Positions 30,331-40,050 of a DNA stretch of 64,000 bases are shown piece after piece. The number at the start of each line of letters is the position of its first letter. Position 1 is the first letter of the stretch. Position numbers and translations under genes: made by a program. The notes under the pieces are model-generated. The model worked only from the letters and a program-made list of their open reading frames with translations. It was not told the origin of the DNA and made no database searches. Source of the DNA: SAR324 cluster bacterium JCVI-SC AAA005 (GTDB taxonomy: Bacteria > SAR324 > NAC60-12); assembly GCA_000224765.2 (NCBI GenBank), contig AGAU01000041.1, positions 1 to 64,000 on the forward strand, read 5' to 3'.

Positions 30331-31182
30331 TCAGCCGACTGCAAACGTTTCTTCAACTTCTACAGGCTTTGGACCGTTCGTAGAAAATAATTCTTCTCCA
30401 GATTCCCGGAGTCTCCTACCGTTTAAAAGCAGTCCTGGGCGGCCTACACTTTGCCCTTCCATTTGCCTATTTTCGGGGTTGCGATATCCGACTCGGACCA
30501 GCTTTCGCGCAGACTCAGTAACATTGATATAAGAGCCGTGCACTGTGTTAATGTTGAATAGCACAACATCACCTTTTTTTGCTGGTACTGGTACTGTGTC
30601 CTTTAAAGAATAATCCCCTGTCGAAAGATGTGGGGTACAAGGTTTCCCATCAGAAAATTTTATAATGTGTTCCAATGGACCTTTTTTGTGTGAACCCTCC
30701 AGAAAGCGTATTTCGCCATTTTCATGGCATGTATCATCCAAGTGAACTAAAGCATCTATATAGCGAGAATCCTCGTGTTTGTAAAACGCCCAATCTTGGT
30801 GCATTGGGAAGGGATGGCCTGCTTGAGGAGGTTTGATATGCATTGTGCTGTGATGCAATTCCACGTCTGGCCCTATCAACTCCGCAATTACTGATACCAA
30901 ATTGGTCTTTTGTACAGCCTGGAGCCAGTTACTGGAGTAGTATTGCAGATCATGCATCGCAATCAATTTGCTTCGGTTATCTGTCTCAGCATCCATATAG
31001 GCCTTGCGCCAGGGACCACTCCAGCCGGGTGTGTTTTCTGCCCAGCTATCCATCATCCAAACCAGATCCTCAGTTAAGCTTTGGACTTCTTGCTCTGAAA
31101 AAATTCCTGGTAGATACAGATAGCCCTTTTCCCAAAAAAATTCAGAATGTTTCATAACTTTTCGTGAAATTGATTGAATCAA
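30331..31182 (-). CDS. Phytanoyl-CoA dioxygenase (PhyH) family protein
   Basis: WEKGYLYLPGIFSEQEVQSL, FPMHQDWAFY (HxD), GDVVLFNINTVHGSYIN. Confidence 0.9.
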   Translation of the reverse strand: MIQSISRKVMKHSEFFWEKGYLYLPGIFSEQEVQSLTEDLVWMMDSWAENTPGWSGPWRKAYMDAETDNRSKLIAMHDLQYYSSNWLQAVQKTNLVSVIAELIGPDVELHHSTMHIKPPQAGHPFPMHQDWAFYKHEDSRYIDALVHLDDTCHENGEIRFLEGSHKKGPLEHIIKFSDGKPCTPHLSTGDYSLKDTVPVPAKKGDVVLFNINTVHGSYINVTESARKLVRVGYRNPENRQMEGQSVGRPGLLLNGRRLRESGEELFSTNGPKPVEVEETFAVG

Positions 31183-31230
31183 AGATGATCATGATCTGTT
31201 GAGACCAGTCTCAAGTAAAAGCTAATTTGT

Positions 31231-32277
31231 TTACAGTATCACCTCCTTACCTGTCTGCTGGCTCTCGTAAACCGAATTAAGAATTTTCATTACTTGGAGA
31301 GAGTGTTCAGCTGGTACAGGAACAGGCTGATCGTTGATAATCGCCTCCGAAAATTCGATACATTCCTGTGCATGTGCCTCTACGCTTCTAGGTAGAGGCT
31401 TCAATGTACTGTTTGAGTGGGATTTGGAGTTTGGGTCTGAGGTGAGTTTTTCAAGGCTAGGCCAATGAAGCCCACCTTTTTTCCCATAAAGCCAAACTTG
31501 CATATCTTCAAACTCACCAGCTTCATGATGAAGCATCCACGATACCTCGAGCATCAACACAGCCCCATTTTCAAAACGGATAAATGCTGCTGCTAATTCC
31601 TCAACATCCATCAGATCATGATTGTAAGCCCCCATTTTGCTAAAGGCATTGTGATCTTTTGCTAGTTCAGTCCTTGCTACGCCAGTAACAGATTTTGGTT
31701 CTGGGTTGCCCATGAACCAAAGAGTCAGATCAAGAACGTGGACCCCAATATCTATACATGCACCTCCTCCAGAATGCTTTTTCATTAAAAATCCGTCACG
31801 GACTGGTAGAGCGTTTCTTCGAAGCATCCATGATCTAGCGTGGTAGATTGGTCCAATAGATTTGGCCTGATCTTTAATGAGTTTAGACCCGTCCCCAAAT
31901 CGAAAATGTTGAGCACACATCAATTTTTTCCCACTTTGATCCCTCGCTTCAATCATTCTTTCTATTTCAGAAGCGGTAGGAGCAAGAGGTTTTTCGCAAA
32001 TGACATGTTTACCCGCTTTCAGAGCAGCAACTGATAAATCACAGTGATACGAGTTTGGTGTGCAGACGTCAACTATGTCAATTTCAGCATCATTGATTAG
32101 CTCAAGAGGGTCTTGGTAAAGTTTTGATATGTCATGATCTGTGCCCCACTTTTTAAGAGCATTGGCATTAATATCTGACGCAGCTACCACTTCTGTATGT
32201 TGACTTTGCTTCCAGCCAGGCATGTGGGTGCGAGCAATACCACCAACGCCGATAACACCCACTCTTAAATTTTTCAT
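31231..32277 (-). CDS. Gfo/Idh/MocA family oxidoreductase
   Basis: LRVGVIGVGGIARTHMPGW, HVICEKPLAPT. Confidence 0.94.
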   Translation of the reverse strand: MKNLRVGVIGVGGIARTHMPGWKQSQHTEVVAASDINANALKKWGTDHDISKLYQDPLELINDAEIDIVDVCTPNSYHCDLSVAALKAGKHVICEKPLAPTASEIERMIEARDQSGKKLMCAQHFRFGDGSKLIKDQAKSIGPIYHARSWMLRRNALPVRDGFLMKKHSGGGACIDIGVHVLDLTLWFMGNPEPKSVTGVARTELAKDHNAFSKMGAYNHDLMDVEELAAAFIRFENGAVLMLEVSWMLHHEAGEFEDMQVWLYGKKGGLHWPSLEKLTSDPNSKSHSNSTLKPLPRSVEAHAQECIEFSEAIINDQPVPVPAEHSLQVMKILNSVYESQQTGKEVIL

Positions 32278-32288
32278 ATTTTCTCAAA

Positions 32289-33296
32289 TCATTGATGATA
32301 TGGTTCAACATTGACCCATTTACGAGTCGAGGCAGCTTCATAAATGGCTTCCATAACCGTACTTCTGTACGCAGCTTCTTTGGGAGATACCAAATTAGTT
32401 TTCTCCCCACTATGGACAGAATCTAGAAATAATTCGAAAGCATGTGGAAGCCTTTCCGGCACATCTTCGAAAGGAGATTTACCATGCGCATCTTTGATAT
32501 CATCGCTTACCAAGTACAAATCATCCTTCATAACATAGGCGTAAGCTTTGGTTCCACTCACTTCAGCGGTCAGTGGCATATCGAGGTCAACCCACCCAGC
32601 TGCAATACTTGCTACAACACCACTCTTAAATTTGAGCAGGGCTTCGCCACTCTCATCACAGTCGGGGTATCGCGATAAAGGGCTGGAGAAAGAAGCGGTA
32701 ACTGCTTCTAAATCATTCATAAACCAAAGTAGTATATCAAGAACATGAGTTCCTAAATCACCAAAAGCACCGACCCCAGCCTGGTTTAAATCTGTCATCC
32801 ATAGCCATCCTTCGAAGCCTTCTTTAAGATTTTTCGCATGATAGTTGTTTAAACGAATTCTACTGATTTTGCCAAAAGTATTTGAATCAATTAGTTCCTT
32901 TATTTTTCTATAGGCTGGTCTGCTTCGATTGAAATAACCGGTTTGAAACAACACACCAGCATCGGCTAACTTTTTTTCCATTCTTTCAGAGTCGGCTTTG
33001 CCCATACCTAAAGGTTTTTCAACAAAACAGTGTTTGCCTGCTTCTGCTACCTTATCCAAAATCTGTTCGTGTCGATTTGTTTCAGAACAGACAATTACAG
33101 CATCTAATGCATCTAATGCAAGAAGCTCATCAACTGAAGAACAAATACGACATTCAAACTTTTCTGCATTTGAATTTGCTCTATCGGTGTCATGATCCCA
33201 AACACCTACTACATTGAAATCATCCCTTGCCAATAATCTTCGTACGAAATCAGGGGTGTGTATGTGTGCTGCACCCAGCAACGCTATTTTTTTCAA
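32289..33296 (-). CDS. Gfo/Idh/MocA family oxidoreductase
   Basis: KKIALLGAAHIHTPDFVRRL, HCFVEKPLGM. Confidence 0.91.
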   Translation of the reverse strand: MKKIALLGAAHIHTPDFVRRLLARDDFNVVGVWDHDTDRANSNAEKFECRICSSVDELLALDALDAVIVCSETNRHEQILDKVAEAGKHCFVEKPLGMGKADSERMEKKLADAGVLFQTGYFNRSRPAYRKIKELIDSNTFGKISRIRLNNYHAKNLKEGFEGWLWMTDLNQAGVGAFGDLGTHVLDILLWFMNDLEAVTASFSSPLSRYPDCDESGEALLKFKSGVVASIAAGWVDLDMPLTAEVSGTKAYAYVMKDDLYLVSDDIKDAHGKSPFEDVPERLPHAFELFLDSVHSGEKTNLVSPKEAAYRSTVMEAIYEAASTRKWVNVEPYHQ

Positions 33297-33317
33297 TTTT
33301 TGTCCTCGAAAAGAAGG

Positions 33318-34418
33318 TTAATAATTAACTGAAGCAACCAGTTTCTGCATTCCTGACCAGTCCGCCCACATGTCACAAATGCCATCTTTAGATCGCTCCC
33401 AAGGATTTCCCTCTGATCCTAAATCGAGCCACTCTCCCAACAGACCTCTATCGGGATGATCTGTGTACCCATCTGAGACAATATTTGGCTGTCTTGTTTT
33501 GTTTCTGATTCGAAATATTACTGTTTTTCTAGATTCAAGACCATTTTCATTTCTTGTCCCAGTATGGGGTAAATGAAAAGTGCTGATGCAAGCATCACCT
33601 GGTTCCATCAATATTGGGGTTGGCTTTGGCCACGGCCTCCCATCGGGAGTTTTTTCTGATGAACTGTCCAAAAACTGATCTCTGACAGCATCAGGTAAAT
33701 ACTTTATTCCACATCTGTTAGCTGCGGAATAATCAAGCCTTGGCCAATCAGGGCCCTCCGGGCCAATCTGACCAGTTTTTCCTCTCTGCCATCGGAAGAA
33801 TTCTTCTGTCTTGTGGTGAGCTCCTGTTAATACAGCAGTTTGACCCCATCCATTCTCAGTTTGGGGAGATAGGCAAACAAAAACCAGAGCTGTAAAACTA
33901 CCGAGACTAAGTGTCTTCTCTGGATCCTGAAAAAGGGGAACTAAATTATGCCCGATTACCTCAGCACTATGGCCAAGGTCCCCTTTTGGCCCAGAGCGAA
34001 TATATTTCTCATATATTTGTTTATCACTTCCAGATTGAATATCTTGAGGTACATTTATCGAACACAAACCATCCATATGAAGAAACGAGCCAAAATAAGG
34101 AGTATCTTCGTCTCTGTAACCTATGTTATTAATTTTATTGCTAGGGGGAGTTTGTTCCTTGACTGCAACGTGACATGAGGTGGGAGCATCGAAAGGGCCA
34201 ATAACATCATCAAGAATTGAATTTAGATGAGATTTGTTTATCAAATCAGTCATCCTTGAATCGTAACCAAGACGCTTGTCAAACTCATGATCATGTGACT
34301 TGAGAGCCTCAATTGAATTAGAAAGTACCTTAGTTGAAATTACGTTTCTAAGTATTACATAGCCATCATTGTATAGAGATTTCTTTTGATCTAAGTTAAG
34401 AATCAATTCGGATTCCAT
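33318..34418 (-). CDS. PhyH-like Fe(II)/2-oxoglutarate dioxygenase
   Basis: YNDGYVILRNVISTKVL, FLHMDGLCSINV (HxD), GDACISTFHLPHTGTRNENG. Confidence 0.78.
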   Translation of the reverse strand: MESELILNLDQKKSLYNDGYVILRNVISTKVLSNSIEALKSHDHEFDKRLGYDSRMTDLINKSHLNSILDDVIGPFDAPTSCHVAVKEQTPPSNKINNIGYRDEDTPYFGSFLHMDGLCSINVPQDIQSGSDKQIYEKYIRSGPKGDLGHSAEVIGHNLVPLFQDPEKTLSLGSFTALVFVCLSPQTENGWGQTAVLTGAHHKTEEFFRWQRGKTGQIGPEGPDWPRLDYSAANRCGIKYLPDAVRDQFLDSSSEKTPDGRPWPKPTPILMEPGDACISTFHLPHTGTRNENGLESRKTVIFRIRNKTRQPNIVSDGYTDHPDRGLLGEWLDLGSEGNPWERSKDGICDMWADWSGMQKLVASVNY

Positions 34419-34522
34419 TTTACCTCATAATTGAAACATCAAATATATTACTTCATAAACCAAATTAAAATGTATTTAGCATTTGGCAATAAATCTGGAT
34501 GACAAAATTTAGAGGTAATAGT

Positions 34523-35374
34523 TTATACTAAATTACCATCTTCATCTGGCATTTGAACTGGCTTACTCCAATTTTCGTCATAGAAAGGTGGGGGTACTGA
34601 GTCAACAAGCAGTTGTACGTAGGGGTGTTTAGGATTATTAATAACATCTACAGTGTCGCCAGATTGTACAACATCTCCCCTATAAAGTATGTAAATTTGG
34701 TTGCCAATTTGATATGCCGTAGCTAAATCATGAGTGATGTAGAGAAAATTAATACCATCTTCATCTCTCATTCTAAGCATTACATCAATAATACCTGCCC
34801 TAAGTGACGCATCTACCATAGAGACTGGTTCATCAGCAACAATTATCCTAGGCTTGATCATGTAAGCTCTTGCCATCATCATGCGCTGTCTTTGACCACC
34901 ACTTAACTGGTGTGGAAATTTATCTAAAACTTCATCTCCCTTGAGCCCTACAACACCCAAAGACTCTTCAATCAATTTGGTTGCATCACTTTTAGTCGCA
35001 ACTAGTTTAAAATGTTTGATTACCAGGTCAAAAATATGTCTTATTTTATAGAAAGGATTATAAACCCCAAAAGGGTCCTGAAAAACTGCCTGAACATTTT
35101 TTCGATAATTGAATAGTTCTTCGGAAGACATTTCAGATAAATCTTTACCCAGAAATTTGATTCGACCACTTGTGATAGAAGTAAAACCCAGTATTAAGTT
35201 AGCAATTGTAGTCTTCCCACTACCACTCTCGCCAGCAATTGTAGTAATTGATGCAGGTTTTTCTGGAATGACAATGGAGAAATCATTCAGTGCTCTTACC
35301 TTTTTCTCTTCACCAAGAAAACCAGATGAAACTTTATAAATTTTTGTTGCGTGCTCAATGGTGAGTAGCGACAT
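34523..35374 (-). CDS. Oligopeptide-type ABC transporter ATP-binding protein (DppF-like)
   Basis: IAGESGSGKTTIANLILGF, LSGGQRQRMMMARAYMIKPRIIVADEPVSMVDASLRAGI. Confidence 0.93.
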   Translation of the reverse strand: MSLLTIEHATKIYKVSSGFLGEEKKVRALNDFSIVIPEKPASITTIAGESGSGKTTIANLILGFTSITSGRIKFLGKDLSEMSSEELFNYRKNVQAVFQDPFGVYNPFYKIRHIFDLVIKHFKLVATKSDATKLIEESLGVVGLKGDEVLDKFPHQLSGGQRQRMMMARAYMIKPRIIVADEPVSMVDASLRAGIIDVMLRMRDEDGINFLYITHDLATAYQIGNQIYILYRGDVVQSGDTVDVINNPKHPYVQLLVDSVPPPFYDENWSKPVQMPDEDGNLV

Positions 35375-35467
35375 TCTCTCCCTAAAATACAGAAGTATAT
35401 TTTCAGATATTTAATAGATCTGTTAATTGGATGTTGGAAATCTTAACGTATGGCTGATATTAAATAA

Positions 35468-36271
35468 CTATCTTCTATGAATAGAAGGTGTTGCATTAAT
35501 AAGTATTTTAGAATACTCATGTTGAGGATTACGAAAAAATTCTTCAGTTGAGGAAATTTCAAGTATTTTTCCAGCATACATTACTGCAATTCTATCAACC
35601 ATTTGAGCCATTAACCCCATGTCATGCCCAATCATAATCATTGAGACTCCCATTTCTTTTTGAATTTGTTTGAGTGTTTGTGCGACCAGCCTCTGGACTA
35701 CTACATCCAATGCGCTAGTTATCTCATCAGCAATAACCAAAGTTGGATTTAATGCTATACCAATTGCTATACAAACTCTTTGCTTCATTCCTCCAGAAAG
35801 TTCATGAGGGTACATGTTAATAGTTCTATTAGGAAGACCAACTTTCCCCAAAAGTTCTTCTATTCTGCTAATTTTTTCTGAAGAACTTATTCCTGGCTTA
35901 TGTGTATCGATTAAGTCCGTAATTTGTTTGCCAACTTTCATAGTTGGATTCAAAGAATTCATTGCACCCTGAGGAATTAAGGCTAATTCAGTAGCGCGAA
36001 TCTTTCTAAAAGACTCTTCATTTAAATTTTCGATGGGTTTGCCATGTAAGGATATCTGGCCACCAACGATTTTTCCTGGGTGTTGAACCAATCTCAAAAT
36101 CCCATATGCAGCTGTGGTCTTACCGCAGCCAGATTCACCAACGATACCTAAGCATTCACCCTCCTTTACATCAAAACTAATACCATCAACTGCTTTGATA
36201 TCTCCATTAATAGAGTCATAATAAACTTTAAGATCACTCACGCTGAGTGTTGAAGTGTTTTCATTACTCAT
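35468..36271 (-). CDS. Oligopeptide-type ABC transporter ATP-binding protein (DppD-like)
   Basis: IVGESGCGKTTAAYGILRL, LSGGMKQRVCIAIGIALNPTLVIADEITSALDVVVQ. Confidence 0.93.
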   Translation of the reverse strand: MSNENTSTLSVSDLKVYYDSINGDIKAVDGISFDVKEGECLGIVGESGCGKTTAAYGILRLVQHPGKIVGGQISLHGKPIENLNEESFRKIRATELALIPQGAMNSLNPTMKVGKQITDLIDTHKPGISSSEKISRIEELLGKVGLPNRTINMYPHELSGGMKQRVCIAIGIALNPTLVIADEITSALDVVVQRLVAQTLKQIQKEMGVSMIMIGHDMGLMAQMVDRIAVMYAGKILEISSTEEFFRNPQHEYSKILINATPSIHRR

Positions 36272-37155
36272 TATTTCGAAGCCTTACGTAAGCGGGGGTT
36301 TGAAACTTCATCAAGACCAACATTAATCATCAGCAGTCCCATAAAAATCAGAATCAGTGTTAATGTTGGAAGACCCCACCACCACCACATATCCCTGAGA
36401 ATTGCAGCGGCTTCTAAAGAGAAAAATATTGTAACACCAAGTGTTGGCATACGTGTTGGCCCCAGCCCTAAAACTTCCAAACCAATTGCTGTTAAAATCG
36501 CTCCAGAAGTGTTCCCAATAAAGCTTGCTGCAAGGTAAGGAATGAGATTGGGCAACATTTCCTTGAACATAATGTCTCTCTCTGGCGCTCCAGACAACTT
36601 TGCCATTTTGACGTACCCACTTTCTCTCATCGTTAGCACTTGTGCTCTAATATATCTGGTGGGTCCTGGCCAAGCGAATAAAGCGATCATCGCAGCCATT
36701 GTATTCACTTCAACTCTAAAAAGTGATTGAACAACAATTAGAACTGCTAGTGCAGGTATTGTGGTGGTAGTGTCCGCCATCAAACGCACAAAGTCATCCC
36801 ACAACCCACCATAGAATCCTGAGGTAAATCCTAAAATAATACCGATCAGCATTCCAATACCAGCAGCTATAAGCCCAATACTCATTGTAGCTGGAGTCCC
36901 CACTAACATGACAGCGAGCATATCTCTACCAGAATTTGTAGTTCCCAAAGGGTGTTCAATTACACCCTCCTGTTTCCTCATATTTTCAAAGCCATAAGGA
37001 GGCAAGTTGAGTGGTGCACTGCGCGTTGCAGCCAACTCAGTGTCCCAAAAAATGTTTCCGATCAGAGTAGATGATAATAAAAGACCAATTACTAATGCCC
37101 CACACACAAGTGGTGTATTCAACCATGGATTGCTGATACTTTTTCTTTTTAGCAT
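36271..37155 (-). CDS. ABC transporter permease (DppC-like)
   Basis: HPLGTTNSGRDMLAVMLVGTPATMSIGLIAA; adjacent to DppB-like permease. Confidence 0.92.
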   Translation of the reverse strand: MLKRKSISNPWLNTPLVCGALVIGLLLSSTLIGNIFWDTELAATRSAPLNLPPYGFENMRKQEGVIEHPLGTTNSGRDMLAVMLVGTPATMSIGLIAAGIGMLIGIILGFTSGFYGGLWDDFVRLMADTTTTIPALAVLIVVQSLFRVEVNTMAAMIALFAWPGPTRYIRAQVLTMRESGYVKMAKLSGAPERDIMFKEMLPNLIPYLAASFIGNTSGAILTAIGLEVLGLGPTRMPTLGVTIFFSLEAAAILRDMWWWWGLPTLTLILIFMGLLMINVGLDEVSNPRLRKASK

Positions 37156-37156
37156 T

Positions 37157-38167
37157 TTAATTTTTCTGAAATGTAATGCGAGGATCGATCAAAGGATAAA
37201 TTAAATCTAAAATTAAAACAGAAGTGGCGGTAATGAGAATTAGAATGAAAGAAGTCCCTTGAATCACCGTATAGTCAACATCTTTAATTGCATTTACAAT
37301 TACACTTCCCATACCTCGATAAGCGAAAGCTGCTTCAACTAGTATTTGACCTGCTACTATTGTTCCGATGGTAAATGCAAGCGCTGTAATTTGCGGTAAA
37401 ATTGCATTTCTGACCTGATATCTATATAGTAGATAAAATGGTTTTAGCCCTTTTGCCTGGCCAAAAGTCATGTAGTCTTCTCCCTCTACAGTTACCATCA
37501 TACCCCTCATCCCAATCGTCCAAAAACCAAATGTAACCAAAACTACAGACAGCGCAGGGAGTGTTCCGTAGTAAATTACACTACTAAAAAATTCAATTGT
37601 CCAAGCAGGCTCTAAGCCACGTTCATAAGATCCAGTAAAAGGAAAAATATCAAAATTAAATGCAAAAAGATAAATTAAAATTAGAGCACATAATATTCCT
37701 GGAATCGATGTAAAAATCATCGATGCAGAGATTGCAATTTTTGCGAAGAAAGGTGTTTTTTTCCAAGATAACAGAGCACCAAAAAGATTTCCAATAAAGA
37801 AATACAATACTAAGGAAATGGACATTAATCCAATTGACCATGGAAGCGCTCGTCCAACAATTTCTTTAACTGGAGTTGGAAACATAGCAAGCGAAACTCC
37901 TAAGTCTAATGAGACTAATCCACCTATGTAGCGTCCATATTGAACATACATTGGATCGTTAAGACCAAATCTTTCTTTAAATCCCTCAACAATTTTTTCT
38001 GAGTTTTCAACATATCCTGCACTTTCACTCATTCTGGAAATCATTGACTGAATTGGATCTCCAGGAGCTAATCTTGGAATAATAAAAATGACACTGGATG
38101 CAAGCCATACTGTCATTAAAAAAATTCCAAACCTTCTCAAGGCATATTGAAGTGTAAGACCACCCAT
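37157..38167 (-). CDS. ABC transporter permease (DppB-like)
   Basis: YALRRFGIFLMTVWLASSVIFIIPRLAPGDP; QVRNAILPQITALAFTIGTIVAGQILVEAAFAYRGMG. Confidence 0.93.
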   Translation of the reverse strand: MGGLTLQYALRRFGIFLMTVWLASSVIFIIPRLAPGDPIQSMISRMSESAGYVENSEKIVEGFKERFGLNDPMYVQYGRYIGGLVSLDLGVSLAMFPTPVKEIVGRALPWSIGLMSISLVLYFFIGNLFGALLSWKKTPFFAKIAISASMIFTSIPGILCALILIYLFAFNFDIFPFTGSYERGLEPAWTIEFFSSVIYYGTLPALSVVLVTFGFWTIGMRGMMVTVEGEDYMTFGQAKGLKPFYLLYRYQVRNAILPQITALAFTIGTIVAGQILVEAAFAYRGMGSVIVNAIKDVDYTVIQGTSFILILITATSVLILDLIYPLIDPRITFQKN

Positions 38168-38185
38168 AGATCCATTCCTGGAATG

Positions 38186-38213
38186 AAAAGCCAGGTCGTG
38201 AGACCTGGCTTAA
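38186..38213 (-). terminator. Perfect 10-bp stem-loop between SBP and permease genes; candidate attenuating terminator / mRNA-stability hairpin
   Basis: Minus strand AAGCCAGGTC-TCAC-GACCTGGCTT followed by TTC; stem 38188-38197 and 38202-38211, just 3' of the SBP stop codon. Confidence 0.68.
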
Positions 38214-38221
38214 GTTTATAA

Positions 38222-39967
38222 TTATTTAGCCGGCTTCAGATTATGAATAATCTGGTGCGTGCTCTGCCACCACGTAGCAGGGTGATTATAATTATTTTCA
38301 GCAGTTGGCCAACCAGTCCAGTATGTGGTGTCAAAAGGAATAAGTTTGCGCGCCTGTGTGATCGGTATGAATGGCAACTCTTCGTACCATAGGCGGTAGG
38401 CATCTACAACCATGTCGACCATTCCAGGTGCGTTTAACGGCATTGCCCCCATTTTATCTACGATCTGAGTAAACTCCTTACTCTTTGCAGTATCCCAGCG
38501 TACATAATTATTCCCACCCGGAGAAGTAGTACCCACAGGCTTTAGATATTTAGCTGTAAAGCGGTTTAATGAAGCGTAAGGCTCATTAATAGAACCGCAA
38601 GAGTGCCAGTCCATTGAACCCATAAAATTACCAGTATATCTGTCATTATCCCATGTTGCTCCTGCAATCGGACGATGCTCTGCCTTGATGCCAGCATCAA
38701 GGAACTGCTCTACGACGACATCAGTAATTCGACGCTTTTCGATAAAGCCCTCATGGGTTTTAATAACGAATTCTAAAGTCTTGCCACCTTTCTGGTAGAA
38801 GCCATCCGAACCTTTTGTCCAGCCTTTAGATTCAATTATCTTTTGGGCAATGTGTGGACTCGCATTAAGGCGCATGCCCATTCCAGCTGCAACTACTGCA
38901 TCAATGTAGGGGAATAATCCGCCATAATGTACGAACAGGGTCATTGATGGAATGGTTGTTCCCTCATATGCAACGCGAACAATTTCCTCCCGATCAATGA
39001 TATAATTTAGTGCCCATCGCATTGCAGGATCATCCCAAGGCTCTGCTTGAGTATTAATTGAAAGCTGACGTGCACATGGGTCTAACCAGCTGAATGGTAA
39101 TTCACTAAACCAAGCTTGCATATTATCATTTCGCGCCTGCATTGCCTCAAAAGCACCAAGGGTAACATCCATAACGCTGTCTAATTCACCCTTTGCAGCG
39201 AGCATGGAACGATTCTCTTCTGTTGCAGTGACAGCCCAAATTAATCGTTCTGGAGCCGGAAGCGGTAAGCCTTGACTCACACCCCACCAGTTGTCATTTC
39301 GATCGTAAATGAACTCTGTTTCAGACGCACTTTTAAGAGTGTAAGCACCTGAACCCAAAGGCCATCCTTTCTCTTTATCATAAAACTTGAAAGTGAACGG
39401 GTCTTGCCCTTTCCAAACATGTTCAGGAATGATGATGACTCCACCGTAAATTTTTACGGAGAAGTAATCTAATTGAAAACGGGCATTTGGCTCTGTGAGA
39501 TTAAACACAACAGTATGTTTATCCTGTTTGTTAACAGACTTTACCCATTGTTGCATCGATGCAGCGTCACGCAAAGATTGCGTACTGTCATCAAGTAACA
39601 TTTGAATCGTGTAAACCACATCATCTGCGTCTAAATCTTCTCCATCAGACCATTTGATGCCTTTCTTAAGTTTTAATGTCCAAACATCAAGTGAGCTGTT
39701 TGAAGTAAAGCTTTCCCCGAGCCAAGGGTCGATTCCACCAGTTTCATAATTAAGTATGAACAATGGTTCAAAGACTGCTTGGTGAATCCCATTACTTCTT
39801 GTTGTGCCAGGTACTAAATTATTGAAGTTGTACGGCTGTGCTACCTTACCGCCGTCAATGTCAAAAACTACTGTTTTGTTTCTGGCCTTACTATGACCAC
39901 CAGCTTGCACGCCACTTACTGCAATCGCAGCTATGCTTAATGCAACTAATGCTAGTTTCTTAAACAT
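38222..39967 (-). CDS. ABC transporter substrate-binding protein, family 5 (peptide/nickel/oligosaccharide type)
   Basis: Signal peptide MFKKLALVALSIAAIAVSGVQAGG; LKLKKGIKWSDGEDLDADDVVYTIQ; adjacent Dpp-like genes. Confidence 0.93.
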   Translation of the reverse strand: MFKKLALVALSIAAIAVSGVQAGGHSKARNKTVVFDIDGGKVAQPYNFNNLVPGTTRSNGIHQAVFEPLFILNYETGGIDPWLGESFTSNSSLDVWTLKLKKGIKWSDGEDLDADDVVYTIQMLLDDSTQSLRDAASMQQWVKSVNKQDKHTVVFNLTEPNARFQLDYFSVKIYGGVIIIPEHVWKGQDPFTFKFYDKEKGWPLGSGAYTLKSASETEFIYDRNDNWWGVSQGLPLPAPERLIWAVTATEENRSMLAAKGELDSVMDVTLGAFEAMQARNDNMQAWFSELPFSWLDPCARQLSINTQAEPWDDPAMRWALNYIIDREEIVRVAYEGTTIPSMTLFVHYGGLFPYIDAVVAAGMGMRLNASPHIAQKIIESKGWTKGSDGFYQKGGKTLEFVIKTHEGFIEKRRITDVVVEQFLDAGIKAEHRPIAGATWDNDRYTGNFMGSMDWHSCGSINEPYASLNRFTAKYLKPVGTTSPGGNNYVRWDTAKSKEFTQIVDKMGAMPLNAPGMVDMVVDAYRLWYEELPFIPITQARKLIPFDTTYWTGWPTAENNYNHPATWWQSTHQIIHNLKPAK

Positions 39968-40050
39968 GTCTACCTCTCATAGGAAGTTGAATTACGTCTG
40001 TTTGAAAGATGATCTGAGAGTTTATTCCATAGGCATCCCTTTAAAAGAGG

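Noticed and set aside
33103-33125. GCATCTAATGCATCTAATGCA short direct repeat
   Set aside because: Two copies of 9 bp inside a coding sequence (LDALDA); explained by codon repetition, not a repeat array.
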